This document shows positions 8,100 to 16,010 of a stretch of DNA of 64,000 bases, piece by piece. Each line of letters begins with the position of its first letter. The stretch's first letter is position 1. The translations under genes and the position numbers were made by a program. The stretch is from Arthrobacter sp. PAMC25284 (GTDB lineage: Bacteria; Actinomycetota; Actinomycetes; Actinomycetales; Micrococcaceae): NCBI RefSeq assembly GCF_019443425.1, contig NZ_CP080382.1, forward strand, positions 1,736,001 to 1,800,000, in the 5' to 3' direction. The notes below the pieces were generated by a model, which saw nothing but the letters and a program-made list of their open reading frames with translations, ran no database searches and had not been told where the DNA came from.

Positions 8100-9509
8100 T
8101 TAGCTGGCGGGTGCCGTTTCCAGGGTTTCCTGGTGTGCGGTCCAGGCGGCGTAGCTGCCGTCCAGTTCGACGACGTCGTAGCCGGCGCGGCGCAGGGCGC
8201 TGGCCGCGACGGAGTTCCGGACCCCGCTCTGGCAGTACGACACGATGGTGCCGTCGGCCGGGAGTTCGTCGAGGTTCCACATCACCCGTCCGCCGCTGAG
8301 CTGGTGCGAGCCGGGGATGTGCCCCGCGCTGTGCTCGGTGCGGTTGCGGACATCGAGGACCATGGCGGCATCAAAGTCGTTGAGTTCCTCGGGCTGGAGC
8401 AGCTTCGGGGTGAACGTCGGCAGGCCTTCGAGGCCGGTGACGTAGCCGGCGACGCTGTCGATGCCGACCCGGACCAGGTGATCCCACATTTCCTGCGCGG
8501 CGGCCTGGTTGGGGGCCAGGAGCACGAGCGGGTTCTTGTCGGTTTCGGGGTTGACCACCCAGGCGCCGAAGCTGGCCGTGGACTTACCGGCCGGGATGTT
8601 GACGGAGCGAACGACCGTGCCCTGGTGGACCTCGGCGTTGGACCGGGTGTCCACGAAAGTCATGGTGTCCTCTTCGAGGTCACGGACGACGTCGGCGGTG
8701 ACGAGTTCCTGAAGCGGCGCACGTTCCCCCATCACGGCCGGTCCGTCGCGGTTTTCGCGCTTCATGCGGGCGAAGTAGGCGTGGGCGTCCGGCTGGCCGT
8801 CGAGGAGTTCGTTGATGAAGCCCTGCTCGTCATTCGCGGCGAGGTAGGGACCCCACCAGGCGTAGAGCCGCTCGTAGCCGACCGTGCTGGACGGGAGGGC
8901 ACCCAGGGCCTTGCCGCAGGCGCTGCCGGCACCGTGGCCGGGGTAGACCTGGACGTGGTCTGGAAGCGTCAGGAACTTATCCCGCAGGCTCGCGAAGAGC
9001 TGCTTCGCTCCCTCGAACCGGGTATCGACGCCGCCGGCGGCTTCGTCGAGCAGGTCGGGGCGGCCAAGATCGCCGGAGAAGACGAAGTCGCCGGAGAGCA
9101 GGTAGCCGGCGGTGTCCGCGAACGCGCCGTCGGTGATCAGGAAGGACAAGTGCTCGGGAGTGTGGCCGGGGGTGTGCAGGGCCTTGATGGTGATGTTGCC
9201 AATGCTGACTGTCCCGCCGTCGTGCAGGCGTTCGGCGTCGAAGCCGTACTGCCAGTCCAGTCCGCCCTCGCCGGAGACGTACGCGGTGGCGCCGGTTGCG
9301 GCAGCCAATTCACGGGTTCCGGAGAGAAAATCGGCGTGGATGTGGGTTTCCGCGACGGCCACGATCTTCATGCCGTTGGCGGCGGCGAGCTCGCGGTAGA
9401 CGTTGATGTCGCGGCGGGCGTCAACGACGACGGCCTCTCCCTTGCGCTGGCAGCCGATGACGTAGCTGGCCTGGGCGAGGTCTTCATCGTAAATGCGTTC
9501 CAGAAGCAT
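8100..9509 (-). CDS. MBL-fold persulfide dioxygenase-like protein fused to two rhodanese domains
   Basis: 469 residues. The ATG at 9509 follows AAGGAG. Residues 1-250 are a metallo-beta-lactamase domain of the ETHE1/persulfide dioxygenase type, with metal motif ETHIHADFLSG, GHTPEHLSF, SGDFVFSGDLGRPDL and YPGHGAGSACGK. Two rhodanese domains follow. The first lacks a catalytic Cys at the expected loop (VLLAPNQ); the second has the active loop SYCQSGVRNS. The protein should oxidise or transfer sulfane sulfur from low-molecular persulfides in the cytosol. It is the last intact gene of a minus-strand module with two rhodaneses and a thioredoxin. An operator-like palindrome lies 62-78 bp upstream of its start, so it may also have its own regulated promoter. 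Confidence 0.88.
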   Translation of the reverse strand: MLLERIYDEDLAQASYVIGCQRKGEAVVVDARRDINVYRELAAANGMKIVAVAETHIHADFLSGTRELAAATGATAYVSGEGGLDWQYGFDAERLHDGGTVSIGNITIKALHTPGHTPEHLSFLITDGAFADTAGYLLSGDFVFSGDLGRPDLLDEAAGGVDTRFEGAKQLFASLRDKFLTLPDHVQVYPGHGAGSACGKALGALPSSTVGYERLYAWWGPYLAANDEQGFINELLDGQPDAHAYFARMKRENRDGPAVMGERAPLQELVTADVVRDLEEDTMTFVDTRSNAEVHQGTVVRSVNIPAGKSTASFGAWVVNPETDKNPLVLLAPNQAAAQEMWDHLVRVGIDSVAGYVTGLEGLPTFTPKLLQPEELNDFDAAMVLDVRNRTEHSAGHIPGSHQLSGGRVMWNLDELPADGTIVSYCQSGVRNSVAASALRRAGYDVVELDGSYAAWTAHQETLETAPAS

Positions 9510-9571
9510 AAGGTCTCCTTCAAAAGATCGGATGGGGCGGGGTTCTGACCCCTCGACTAATAACAACGCTA

Positions 9572-9587
9572 ATACCCCAGGGGGTAT
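9572..9587. promoter_or_regulatory. CsoR/CstR-type operator upstream of the MBL-rhodanese gene
   Basis: ATACCCCAGGGGGTAT is a perfect 7-2-7 palindrome of the GC-tract type bound by CsoR-family repressors. It matches the sites at 11090-11147 next to the repressor gene and lies 63 bp before the MBL-rhodanese start, so the same repressor probably controls this gene directly. Confidence 0.75.
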
Positions 9588-9618
9588 ATTGCAAGTGGGC
9601 GCGCACGGCCCCGCGCAG

Positions 9619-9981
9619 CTATGCCTGCTGCTGCTCGGCCTCTGCTCGGAGCTTTGTCATGTCCAGGTTTTTTACCCCCTCGATGACCTGCTCCAGGCCC
9701 GTTGCGTTGAGGGCGCCGGGCTGGGAGAAGACGAGGGTTTTGTCGCGGAAGGCCATCAGGTTGGGGATGGAGGTTATACCGGCCGCGGCTGCCAGTGCCT
9801 GCTCGGCTTCGGTGTCCACTTTGGCGAACGTGATGTCCGGATGCTTCTGCGAGGCAGCCTCGTAGGTTGGCGCGAACATACGGCACGGCCCGCACCAGCC
9901 GGCCCAGAAATCGACGAATACGATGTCGTTGTTTTCCAGGGTGTCGGCAAGGGTCTTTTCGGTGATGTCGATGGTAGTCAT
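9619..9981 (-). CDS. trxA: thioredoxin
   Basis: 120 residues with the thioredoxin fold and active site WCGPC in the context VFVDFWAGWCGPCRMFAP, and the cis-Pro loop SIPNLMAF. The ATG at 9981 aligns best with other thioredoxins; a TTG at 9993 would add four residues and sits very close to an AAGGA. The last 12 residues are Gln/Glu rich. It lies in the persulfide module between a rhodanese and the MBL-rhodanese, so it probably reduces persulfide or disulfide forms of these sulfurtransferases. The general cytosolic thioredoxin is expected elsewhere in the genome. Confidence 0.85.
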   Translation of the reverse strand: MTTIDITEKTLADTLENNDIVFVDFWAGWCGPCRMFAPTYEAASQKHPDITFAKVDTEAEQALAAAAGITSIPNLMAFRDKTLVFSQPGALNATGLEQVIEGVKNLDMTKLRAEAEQQQA

Positions 9982-10048
9982 GGTCGGACTCAAATCCTTC
10001 CGGGTTTGGGGTGTCGGTAACTGATGCGCCGCCCTAAGACGGGGACGG

Positions 10049-10345
10049 TCAGGTGGTCGGCAGGCCGGCCTGGCTCCAGGCGGTCATGCCACCGGTCATG
10101 GTGTCAGCCGTGAAGCCGGCACCATTGAGGGCGTCCGCGACGCGGGCGCTGCGGTTTCCGCTGCGACAGACCGCAATAACCGGGACGGCGGCGTCCAATT
10201 CGGACAGACGCGTTTGCAGCTGGTCCATGGGGATATGGAGCGCGCCGGGGATCATGCCTTCCGCAACCTCGAAGTCTTCGCGGACGTCGAGGATTTGGTC
10301 GGTACCGCGGCGGCGGTCGGCTTCGTTGACGGCGACTTCAGACAT
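10049..10345 (-). CDS. single-domain rhodanese sulfurtransferase
   Basis: 98 residues, one rhodanese domain. The ATG at 10345 has AAAGGA upstream. It contains LDVREDFEVAEG, GALHIPMDQL and the catalytic loop VCRSGNRSARVA with its Cys. Such small rhodaneses carry sulfane sulfur as a cysteine persulfide and hand it to partner proteins. It stands between the rhodanese-DUF2892 gene and thioredoxin in the persulfide module and is probably cotranscribed with them. Confidence 0.85.
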   Translation of the reverse strand: MSEVAVNEADRRRGTDQILDVREDFEVAEGMIPGALHIPMDQLQTRLSELDAAVPVIAVCRSGNRSARVADALNGAGFTADTMTGGMTAWSQAGLPTT

Positions 10346-10430
10346 GGGATCGTCCTTTCGGGGCGGGAATTACTGATATTCAACTCGGGGTTACTCAGGG
10401 CTTGCGGGTCGCGGCTAACGAATGCCGGCA

Positions 10431-11054
10431 CTATCCCGCTGAGGCCACCGGCAGTTGCAGGATGACGGATTCGCGGGTGGGCTCCTTGGCCGTCTTGTTC
10501 CAAGGCATCGCGGAGATTGCCTGGCCCATGGCGCAGGTGTTGGTCGCTGCGGAGAACGTCAGACCAGTGCCGATCGCGCCTGCGAGCAGCCGGATCTTCG
10601 GTGAGACGAACTTGCCGCCCGCCAGGCCCAGAACCACCAGGGAGCCGGCGGCCATGCGGACCTGCCGCTCGAGGTCCCAGCGCGTCTTGCCGCGGACGAC
10701 GTCGCCGCCGGCGGCTGCGAATCCCGGAACGCCTCCGGTCAGGACGTAGGCGGCGCCAATGCCGGCGCCGCCGAGCCGCTGGCGTGCCTGCTCGGCCCGG
10801 GCCCCGGACTGGCAGACCAGTACCACCCGACTGCCGAGCCGGGCGGCGAGTTCGTCGGTGTGCTCCGAGAGCAACGGCAGCGGCACGTTGTAGGAGCCAC
10901 GGATGTGCATGTTTTCGAATTCTGCGGCAGAGCGGACGTCAATCACCACAAGGTCCCGGTGCTCCTGGAACCAGCTGCGCAGGGCCTCCGGGGCCAGGGC
11001 GGTGATGGAAGGGGCGGCCGCGGTGGCCGGGGCCGAGGTGGCGGGATGCGTCAT
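10431..11054 (-). CDS. rhodanese domain fused to a DUF2892-type membrane domain
   Basis: 207 residues. The ATG at 11054 has AAAGGA upstream; a start 24 bases earlier lacks one. Residues 1-25 are Ala/Thr/Pro rich. The rhodanese part follows with VIDVRSAAEFENMHIRGSYN and the active loop VCQSGARAEQAR. The C-terminal 80 residues carry the DUF2892 pattern (WDLERQVRMAAGSLVVLG, then a second hydrophobic segment LLAGAIGTGLTFSAATNTC with CAMGQAI), so the protein is membrane attached. It is the first gene of the minus-strand module and reads away from the repressor gene through a promoter packed with operators. It probably delivers sulfane sulfur at the membrane. Confidence 0.85.
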   Translation of the reverse strand: MTHPATSAPATAAAPSITALAPEALRSWFQEHRDLVVIDVRSAAEFENMHIRGSYNVPLPLLSEHTDELAARLGSRVVLVCQSGARAEQARQRLGGAGIGAAYVLTGGVPGFAAAGGDVVRGKTRWDLERQVRMAAGSLVVLGLAGGKFVSPKIRLLAGAIGTGLTFSAATNTCAMGQAISAMPWNKTAKEPTRESVILQLPVASAG

Positions 11055-11089
11055 GGGAGTCCTTTCGGGGCAAAGCAAACAACAACTGA

Positions 11090-11147
11090 ATACCCCACCG
11101 AGTATTACAGATACCCCCCGGGGTAGTCAAAATACCTAGGGGGGTAT
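11090..11147. promoter_or_regulatory. three tandem CsoR/CstR-type operators, 21 bp apart
   Basis: Three 16-bp palindromes begin at 11090 (ATACCCCACCGAGTAT), 11111 (ATACCCCCCGGGGTAG) and 11132 (ATACCTAGGGGGGTAT). The spacing is exactly 21 bp each time, two helical turns, so bound tetramers would line up on one face of the DNA. The middle and first sites cover the minus-strand promoter at 11102-11130; the third covers TATAAA at 11145-11150, a possible -10 for the repressor gene. Confidence 0.8.
11102..11130 (-). promoter_or_regulatory. sigma70-type promoter of the persulfide operon
   Basis: On the minus strand TTGACT (11125-11130) and TAATAC (11102-11107) are separated by exactly 17 bp. The spacer is filled by the middle CsoR/CstR operator and the -10 overlaps the first one, so repressor binding would block RNA polymerase. 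The promoter lies about 50 bp before the rhodanese-DUF2892 start. Confidence 0.7.
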
Positions 11148-11184
11148 AAAGTTGGATGCAGAACGCCTACCTTTGGAGACTCCT

Positions 11185-11442
11185 GTGGACCTCGATAGAA
11201 CAGACCTCGCCCCGGTCATCAACCGCCTCAAGCGCGCCCAGGGCCAGCTCGCCGCCGTCACCCGAATGCTGGAGGAAGGCCGGGACTGCAAAGACACGGT
11301 GACGCAGCTCGCCGCGGTCTCAAAAGCCCTGGACCGGGCCGGCTTCGCTATCATCGCCAGCGGCCTCGAGCAGTGCATCATTCAAAAGGATGCCACCATG
11401 AGCACCAAAGACCTGGAAAGGCTCTTCCTCTCCCTCGCCTGA
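11185..11442 (+). CDS. CsoR/CstR-family metal- or persulfide-sensing repressor
   Basis: 85 residues. GTG at 11185 is chosen because GGAG lies six bases upstream; a TTG at 11152 would place the start next to the operators without a ribosome site. The protein is the DUF156 all-helical type with INRLKRAQGQLAAVTRMLEE. Ligand positions are Cys35 and Cys64, with the CsoR spacing, but residue 60, where copper-sensing CsoR has His, is Gly. Loss of that His is known for the persulfide sensor CstR. With a rhodanese and persulfide dioxygenase operon next door, a sulfane-sulfur sensor is the better reading. It presumably represses itself and the divergent operon through the three upstream sites. Confidence 0.85.
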   Translation: MDLDRTDLAPVINRLKRAQGQLAAVTRMLEEGRDCKDTVTQLAAVSKALDRAGFAIIASGLEQCIIQKDATMSTKDLERLFLSLA

Positions 11443-11495
11443 GGTGGCGAAGTCACAAGGATCTATCCGCGGAGAACCAGCATCAGCGCTGCGGG

Positions 11496-12524
11496 CTACG
11501 CCCGTCCCTTCGCCGCGTACATATCCATATCCGCCCGGCGCAACAGGTCCCGTGCGAGTTCGGCTTTCGCGCTTACATTTCCCGCGCCCACCCCTACACC
11601 CCCATGTGGGACCAGCACCGGCGTCATCGCACTCCCGATCGCAAGCCGCACCTGCACCGGCGTGCCGTCGACGATCGCAGGCTCGCGCAGACTGTCCTGC
11701 ACCCTCGCGGCGACAAGTTCAAGATCCAGTGCAGTGACGGAACCAGAGACCAGGATGACGAATTCGTCGCCGCTGTACCGGGCCACCGTATCGACGTTGC
11801 GGAGGGCATCCGTCAACCGGGCCGCCACTTGGCGCAGCACTTGGTCGCCGGCGTCGTGCCCCAGGGCGTCGTTAATGTCCTTGAACCCGTTGACGTCGCA
11901 GAAAAGCAGGCCTACCTGGCCGCCGTCGCGGGCCGCGGCGTCGAACGCGGTTTCCAGCCGGTCCGCCAGTAAGACCCTGTTGGGCAGCCCCGTCAGAGAA
12001 TCGTGCACGGCGTCATAACGGGCTTCCTCCAGCAAACGCTGCCGGTCGGCTTCGGCGGCTTCCAATTTACGCAGGGCGGCGGCAAGTTCATGCTCGTACT
12101 GCCGCCGTTCCGGGGCACTGACAAGGATGATCCGGTCCAGTTCGGGACCGCGCGGGGCCGTCCGGAACCGGGAAGCGGCGAGCAGAACCGGCAGCCGGCT
12201 GCCGTCAGCGCCCAGAACCTGGAGCGAAAGCTCGGTCAGGGAGCCGCTGTTGTCCAGTTCGGGCATCGCATGCGTGAGGTACATAATCCGGTCTCCAGCC
12301 GGCATAAGCCGAAGCATACTGGTCCCGGCAAGGTCCGCGCGGGTACGCCCGGTCCAGGTGCAGATGGTCTGGTTCGCCGCCACGATGGTCCCATCCGGCA
12401 TCGTCAGCAGGTACCCGGCCGGGGCATCGTGGAACAAGGCCTCGAAATCCGTCGCAGCAGAAAATCCTGGCGGAGCAGGTTGGGCCATGGCAGCGGCAGG
12501 AGTGTCGGCCTGCGCTGCCGTCAC
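11496..12524 (-). CDS. PAS-GGDEF diguanylate cyclase
   Basis: 342 residues from a GTG at 12524 that overlaps the stop of the upstream hydrolase (GTGA); an ATG at 12488 is the alternative. Residues 20-150 form a PAS domain (FEALFHDAPAGYLLTMPDG, then ANQTICTWTGRTRADLAGTS). A short coiled segment (YEHELAAALRKLEAAEADRQ) leads into the GGDEF domain with DSLTGLPNR, FCDVNGFKDIND and the signature RYSGDEFVIL, here SGDEF in place of GGDEF. RNVD five residues before the signature is a canonical inhibitory RxxD site, so it is probably an active, feedback-inhibited enzyme making cyclic di-GMP. No membrane segments; the sensor works in the cytosol. Overlap with the RsbQ-like gene suggests the hydrolase controls the PAS domain. 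Confidence 0.85.
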   Translation of the reverse strand: MTAAQADTPAAAMAQPAPPGFSAATDFEALFHDAPAGYLLTMPDGTIVAANQTICTWTGRTRADLAGTSMLRLMPAGDRIMYLTHAMPELDNSGSLTELSLQVLGADGSRLPVLLAASRFRTAPRGPELDRIILVSAPERRQYEHELAAALRKLEAAEADRQRLLEEARYDAVHDSLTGLPNRVLLADRLETAFDAAARDGGQVGLLFCDVNGFKDINDALGHDAGDQVLRQVAARLTDALRNVDTVARYSGDEFVILVSGSVTALDLELVAARVQDSLREPAIVDGTPVQVRLAIGSAMTPVLVPHGGVGVGAGNVSAKAELARDLLRRADMDMYAAKGRA

Positions 12525-13333
12525 AGCGGCCCCTGAAGGTAGTCGAGGATGGCGCCCGCGGTTTCTTCCGGCGCGCTGGCCTGCGGGAAGTGGCCCTTGG
12601 CCGCTAGCGTCACCAGGGTGCCGTTCGGCAACTTCTCGAGAAGGTAAGCGCCAATATGCGGCGGCGTCACGACGTCGTCCGTTGTCTGCAGGATGAGCGC
12701 GGGCACGTCGACGGAGCCCAGCAGGTGCCGGACGTCCGAGAGAAAAGCCACCCGGGCGAAGTCGCGGCCCACCATGGGCTTGATGCGGCCGAAGCTGCCC
12801 TGGATTTCGGTCCCAAGTTCCGGGGAGGCGGGGTTGTTCATAAAGACCGGGGCCATGGAATTTGCCCACACCAGATAATTGGCCTCAAGCGAAACAAACA
12901 AGTCGTCCAGCTCATGCCGGGTGAATCCGCCGATGTACCCGTCCTCGGGATGATCCAGATAACTCGGCGACGCGGTCAGCAGCACCAGCCGGTTTAGTCG
13001 CGCCCCGCCATCCTTGCAGGCCGCTTCCACCGCCATCATGGCCCCGACACTGTGGCCCACGAGCGTCACGTCCCGCAAATCGAGTTCATCGCAAATCTCC
13101 AGCAGGTCCATCACATAAGGACCGATGCTCGAGTAGGTCCCGGAATCGTAGGCTCCCTTGTCAGATCCCCCCGAGCCGACGTGGTCGAACAGGACCACGC
13201 GGTATTTTTCGGTGAAATACGGGAGGATCCTGCCCCACATGTTCTGGTCGGTGCCGAAGCCGTGCGCGAACATCAGCACCGGGCCGTCGTCAGGGCCAGC
13301 GATCTGGACATTGTTTCGGGTCAAGGCCGTCAT
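12521..13333 (-). CDS. RsbQ-like alpha/beta hydrolase
   Basis: 270 residues with the RsbQ/KAI2/D14 family pattern: MFAHGFGTDQNMWGRILPYF, FDHVGSGGSD, nucleophile elbow VGHSVGAMM, then TASPSYLDHPEDGYIGGFTR, the Asp region LQTTDDVVTPP and the catalytic His in KGHFPQASAPEE. All three triad residues are present. In Bacillus RsbQ is needed for the PAS domain of phosphatase RsbP to sense energy stress. Here the next gene, overlapping by 4 bp, is a PAS-GGDEF protein and not a PAS-phosphatase. The likely role is making or delivering a small hydrophobic ligand to that PAS domain. The ribosome site before the ATG at 13333 is weak. Confidence 0.85.
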   Translation of the reverse strand: MTALTRNNVQIAGPDDGPVLMFAHGFGTDQNMWGRILPYFTEKYRVVLFDHVGSGGSDKGAYDSGTYSSIGPYVMDLLEICDELDLRDVTLVGHSVGAMMAVEAACKDGGARLNRLVLLTASPSYLDHPEDGYIGGFTRHELDDLFVSLEANYLVWANSMAPVFMNNPASPELGTEIQGSFGRIKPMVGRDFARVAFLSDVRHLLGSVDVPALILQTTDDVVTPPHIGAYLLEKLPNGTLVTLAAKGHFPQASAPEETAGAILDYLQGPL

Positions 13334-13710
13334 TGCTGTGTATTGCCGCCTGTCTGGTTGTGAGAAAAGTCCGGTTCACCCCCATGGTCGGCATTTCGTA
13401 AACCGGGCGTCCCCATAAAGCGGACGCCGGCTCCCGCAAATGCTAACTGTTGCCGGGAGTTTTCAGGGAATTGGGGGATGAATGCGCCGCGGGTCCCTCC
13501 GCGGGGCCCCTCCCCGACACCAACAGCGGAACCGGGACCTTCATTCATTTACTGCTCCAAATGCTAACCAACCCAGCTGGACCGAGACCATTAGCCAGCG
13601 GACGCCACCATCGTGGTGTTCCGTCATCTTGTTCGGTTCCACCGCGGCAGCGGATGGGTAGAAGTCAGGATCATCGCAGGTCAGATGCTTGTGCCAAACT
13701 TTCCGCAGTG
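13334..13710. other. intergenic stretch without a recognisable gene
   Basis: No frame here has a start with a ribosome site or a recognisable protein. A GC-rich imperfect dyad around 13485-13515 (CCGCGGG and CCGCGGGG elements) is present and may end transcripts. The left part should hold the promoter of the RsbQ-like gene. Confidence 0.4.
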
Positions 13711-15093
13711 TTACCGCCGCTCCCGCCAGGCCAGCGACACGAGAAGAACCACTGCGCCGAGGCCCAGCATCACCAGCACCATCAGCCCCCAGTTGGCCTG
13801 GTTCACGCCGCTGCCGTATAAAATGCCGATCAGCACGGTCGCCGTAATCGCGCCGAGGTACCGGCAGGTCTGGAAGATCCCCGCCGCCACGCCCCGTTCC
13901 TCAGGTCGGGTGGAGAGGTACAGGCCCTGGTTGGAGGCGATACTGACCACGCCGTAGGGCAATCCGAGCAACGCGGTCAGCGCGAGCACCAGCGCAAACG
14001 CGAAGGACGCGGTCAGCAGCCACATCATTCCCGACGCCGTGATCAGCAGGACGACGCCGGAGACCAGCACCCGTTTCACGCCGAAGCGGTCGATCGCCCT
14101 TACGGCGGCCGGTGTGACAACTACCGACACGGCCGCAAGCGGCAGCATCAGCAGCCCCACGACGCCGGGTTCGTACTTCCCGGCTTCCTGCAGCAGCTGC
14201 GGCAGCCCAAAGAACGCGAAGTAGTAGACACCGTTGAAGAGGGCGAAACCCAGATAGACCAGCAGCAGCGGCCGGTTGCGGCCCAGCAGGCGCAGGTCAA
14301 GGAACGGCGGGGTGAAGCGCAGCTCACGCCACACGAACAAGCCAGCAAGCAGCACTCCGCTGGCCAAGAGCCACCAGCGGGCCCCGGGCGCAACGTTCAG
14401 CAACGCCATCATCACCAGCACCAGGGCCCCGACGAACGCCAGGATGCCCGGGATGTCAGAGTCCCGCAGCAACTCCCTGGCCCGGCCGCGTTCCCGGTGC
14501 GCATCCGCCGGGGCGAATTGCCTGACCAGGATCATGGCCGCCAGCGTCAGCGGGACATTGATCAGGAACAGGGCCTGCCATCCGATCAGGCTGACGAGTA
14601 CCCCGCCCACCACAGGGCCGGCCGCAGCCGCCGAGGCGTTGGCCATCTGGATCCGGCCCAGTGGCCGGGTGGAAGGCACGTTGCCTTGCCGGGCCAGCGC
14701 GCCGACCATCACGATGGCGCTCGGATAGGCGGTGGCGGTGCCGAGCGCCATAAACGCACGCGCCACACACAACACGGCAAAATTGGGGGCGAAGGGAGCC
14801 AGCGCACATGTTACGGCGACCAGGGCCATGCCGAGCATAAAGAGCCGGCGCGGCCCGAAGCGGTCCGCGAGCCGGCCCATCAGCGGCTGGCCGGCCGCCG
14901 AGGTGAGGTAGAAGGCCGTGATCACCCAGGTGACCGTCGCGACGTCGAGCCCGAAGTCGGCGCGGAGCACAACGAGGGCGACGGCGATCATGGAGGAGTT
15001 CAGCGGGTTCAGCGCCGTGCCGAGGCTGAGGCCTGCGACGGCGAGTCCGCTGCGGTTGCCACCGACCCCGCCAGATCCGAAAGAGTTGCTCAC
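13711..15093 (-). CDS. MFS drug-efflux transporter (DHA2-like)
   Basis: 460 residues with 12-14 predicted membrane helices. The DHA motif A appears after helix 2 (GQPLMGRLADRFGPRRLFML) and the motif C-like region AAAAGPVVGGVLVSLIGWQA follows helix 4, both typical of proton-driven exporters. A long cytosolic loop with AHRERGRARELL lies near the middle. It probably exports drugs or toxic metabolites. The gene is monocistronic; the cupin and acylphosphatase genes upstream run in the same direction but are unrelated in function. The ATG at 15093 is used; the nearest Shine-Dalgarno-like bases are AGGAGA upstream. Confidence 0.8.
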   Translation of the reverse strand: MSNSFGSGGVGGNRSGLAVAGLSLGTALNPLNSSMIAVALVVLRADFGLDVATVTWVITAFYLTSAAGQPLMGRLADRFGPRRLFMLGMALVAVTCALAPFAPNFAVLCVARAFMALGTATAYPSAIVMVGALARQGNVPSTRPLGRIQMANASAAAAGPVVGGVLVSLIGWQALFLINVPLTLAAMILVRQFAPADAHRERGRARELLRDSDIPGILAFVGALVLVMMALLNVAPGARWWLLASGVLLAGLFVWRELRFTPPFLDLRLLGRNRPLLLVYLGFALFNGVYYFAFFGLPQLLQEAGKYEPGVVGLLMLPLAAVSVVVTPAAVRAIDRFGVKRVLVSGVVLLITASGMMWLLTASFAFALVLALTALLGLPYGVVSIASNQGLYLSTRPEERGVAAGIFQTCRYLGAITATVLIGILYGSGVNQANWGLMVLVMLGLGAVVLLVSLAWRERR

Positions 15094-15143
15094 GGCAACA
15101 GTCTCTCCTACAGCCAGCCCGGAGCTGAACTGCTAAGCGTGAC

Positions 15144-15479
15144 TCAGCGCGCGATTTTCGCGACCGTCATCAGGATTGCCGAGTCCTCTTCCGCTTCGAG
15201 GCTGTGCAGTCCTTCCGGCACGATCAGGAGGTCTCCGGCCTTGCCCTGCCAGGAGTCTGCACCGGCGTGCAGCCGCACACAGCCCCGGAGCACGTAGACC
15301 GTTGCCTCGCCTGGATTCTGGTGTTCGCTTAACTGCGTACCGGCTGCGAAAGCCATCACCGTCTGGCGAAGGACCTTCTCATGCCCGCCGAACACCGTAT
15401 CCGCTGCCCGACCGCTGCCAGCCGTGCGCGCCGCCTCGAGTTGCTGCCGGGCCAGTGCCTCGATCGATATTTTCTGCAT
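15144..15479 (-). CDS. small cupin-domain protein
   Basis: 111 residues, single beta-barrel cupin. The start at 15479 removes a Pro/Thr-rich stretch that overlaps the acylphosphatase gene; no strong ribosome site is visible, so the start is uncertain. Cupin motif 1 is degenerate: LSEHQNPGEATVYVLRG has one His and a Glu. Motif 2 (GDLLIVPEGLHSLEAEEDS) has one His. Such proteins often bind a metal and small ligands or act in stress response, but no substrate can be inferred. The gene lies between an MFS exporter and acylphosphatase. Confidence 0.7.
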   Translation of the reverse strand: MQKISIEALARQQLEAARTAGSGRAADTVFGGHEKVLRQTVMAFAAGTQLSEHQNPGEATVYVLRGCVRLHAGADSWQGKAGDLLIVPEGLHSLEAEEDSAILMTVAKIAR

Positions 15480-15531
15480 GAGGACACGGTAGCCGCAGAC
15501 GGGCTCCGGTTCTACAGTTCGCCCGGTTCGT

Positions 15532-15837
15532 TCACCGGACAACGCGGAAGTTGCTGTACGCGGCGGTTGCCCGGGACATTGACTCATCCACGGAGTCCAC
15601 CCGACCCGGCACCCCGGGCGAGCGGAGCCACTGCCGGAGCTCGAGCACCACCAGCTGAGGCCCCTCGGCCACGATGCCGACCGAGCCGTCGTCGTTGTTC
15701 CGGACGGTGCCTGTCAGCCCCAGCTCCTCAGCTTTACGGACAGTTTGATACCGGAAACCCACGGCCTGAACCATGCCGTCCACCCTTGCCGTCAGTCGGA
15801 CACGCTCTCCGGAATCGTCCTGCGGAATCTCAGTCAT
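15532..15837 (-). CDS. acyP: acylphosphatase
   Basis: 101 residues, slightly longer than the usual 90 because of an N-terminal extension. It has the phosphate cradle and catalytic Arg in DGMVQAVGFRYQTVRKAEEL (normally GVGFR; here AVGFR) and the catalytic Asn region GLTGTVRNNDDGSVGIVAEG. The enzyme hydrolyses acyl phosphates such as acetyl phosphate or carbamoyl phosphate in the cytosol. The Gly-to-Ala change in the P-loop-like cradle is unusual but conservative. Neighbouring genes give no pathway clue. Confidence 0.88.
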   Translation of the reverse strand: MTEIPQDDSGERVRLTARVDGMVQAVGFRYQTVRKAEELGLTGTVRNNDDGSVGIVAEGPQLVVLELRQWLRSPGVPGRVDSVDESMSRATAAYSNFRVVR

Positions 15838-16010
15838 GTTCCCAATCTAGCGCCGCGGACAGGTGTCTCCCGCCCGCAGCCGCCGGAACCCGGGACTTTA
15901 GCCCCTAACTGAACCATTCCCCTGCTGGCAGGCTGGAGGCACTGCATGAGTCCGGTAACCGGGCTCATTTCCATACATCCGCCAGTAAGGCTGGTCGAAG
16001 CCACAGACTT

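Noticed and set aside
8028..9548. Long plus-strand frame of about 500 codons opposite the MBL-rhodanese gene
   Set aside because: It is a GC-driven mirror of the minus-strand gene, whose catalytic motifs and ribosome site are clear. The plus-strand product has no recognisable pattern.
13450..13821. A plus-strand frame between the RsbQ-like gene and the MFS gene
   Set aside because: It overlaps the MFS C-terminus and has no ribosome site. It contains no recognisable motif.
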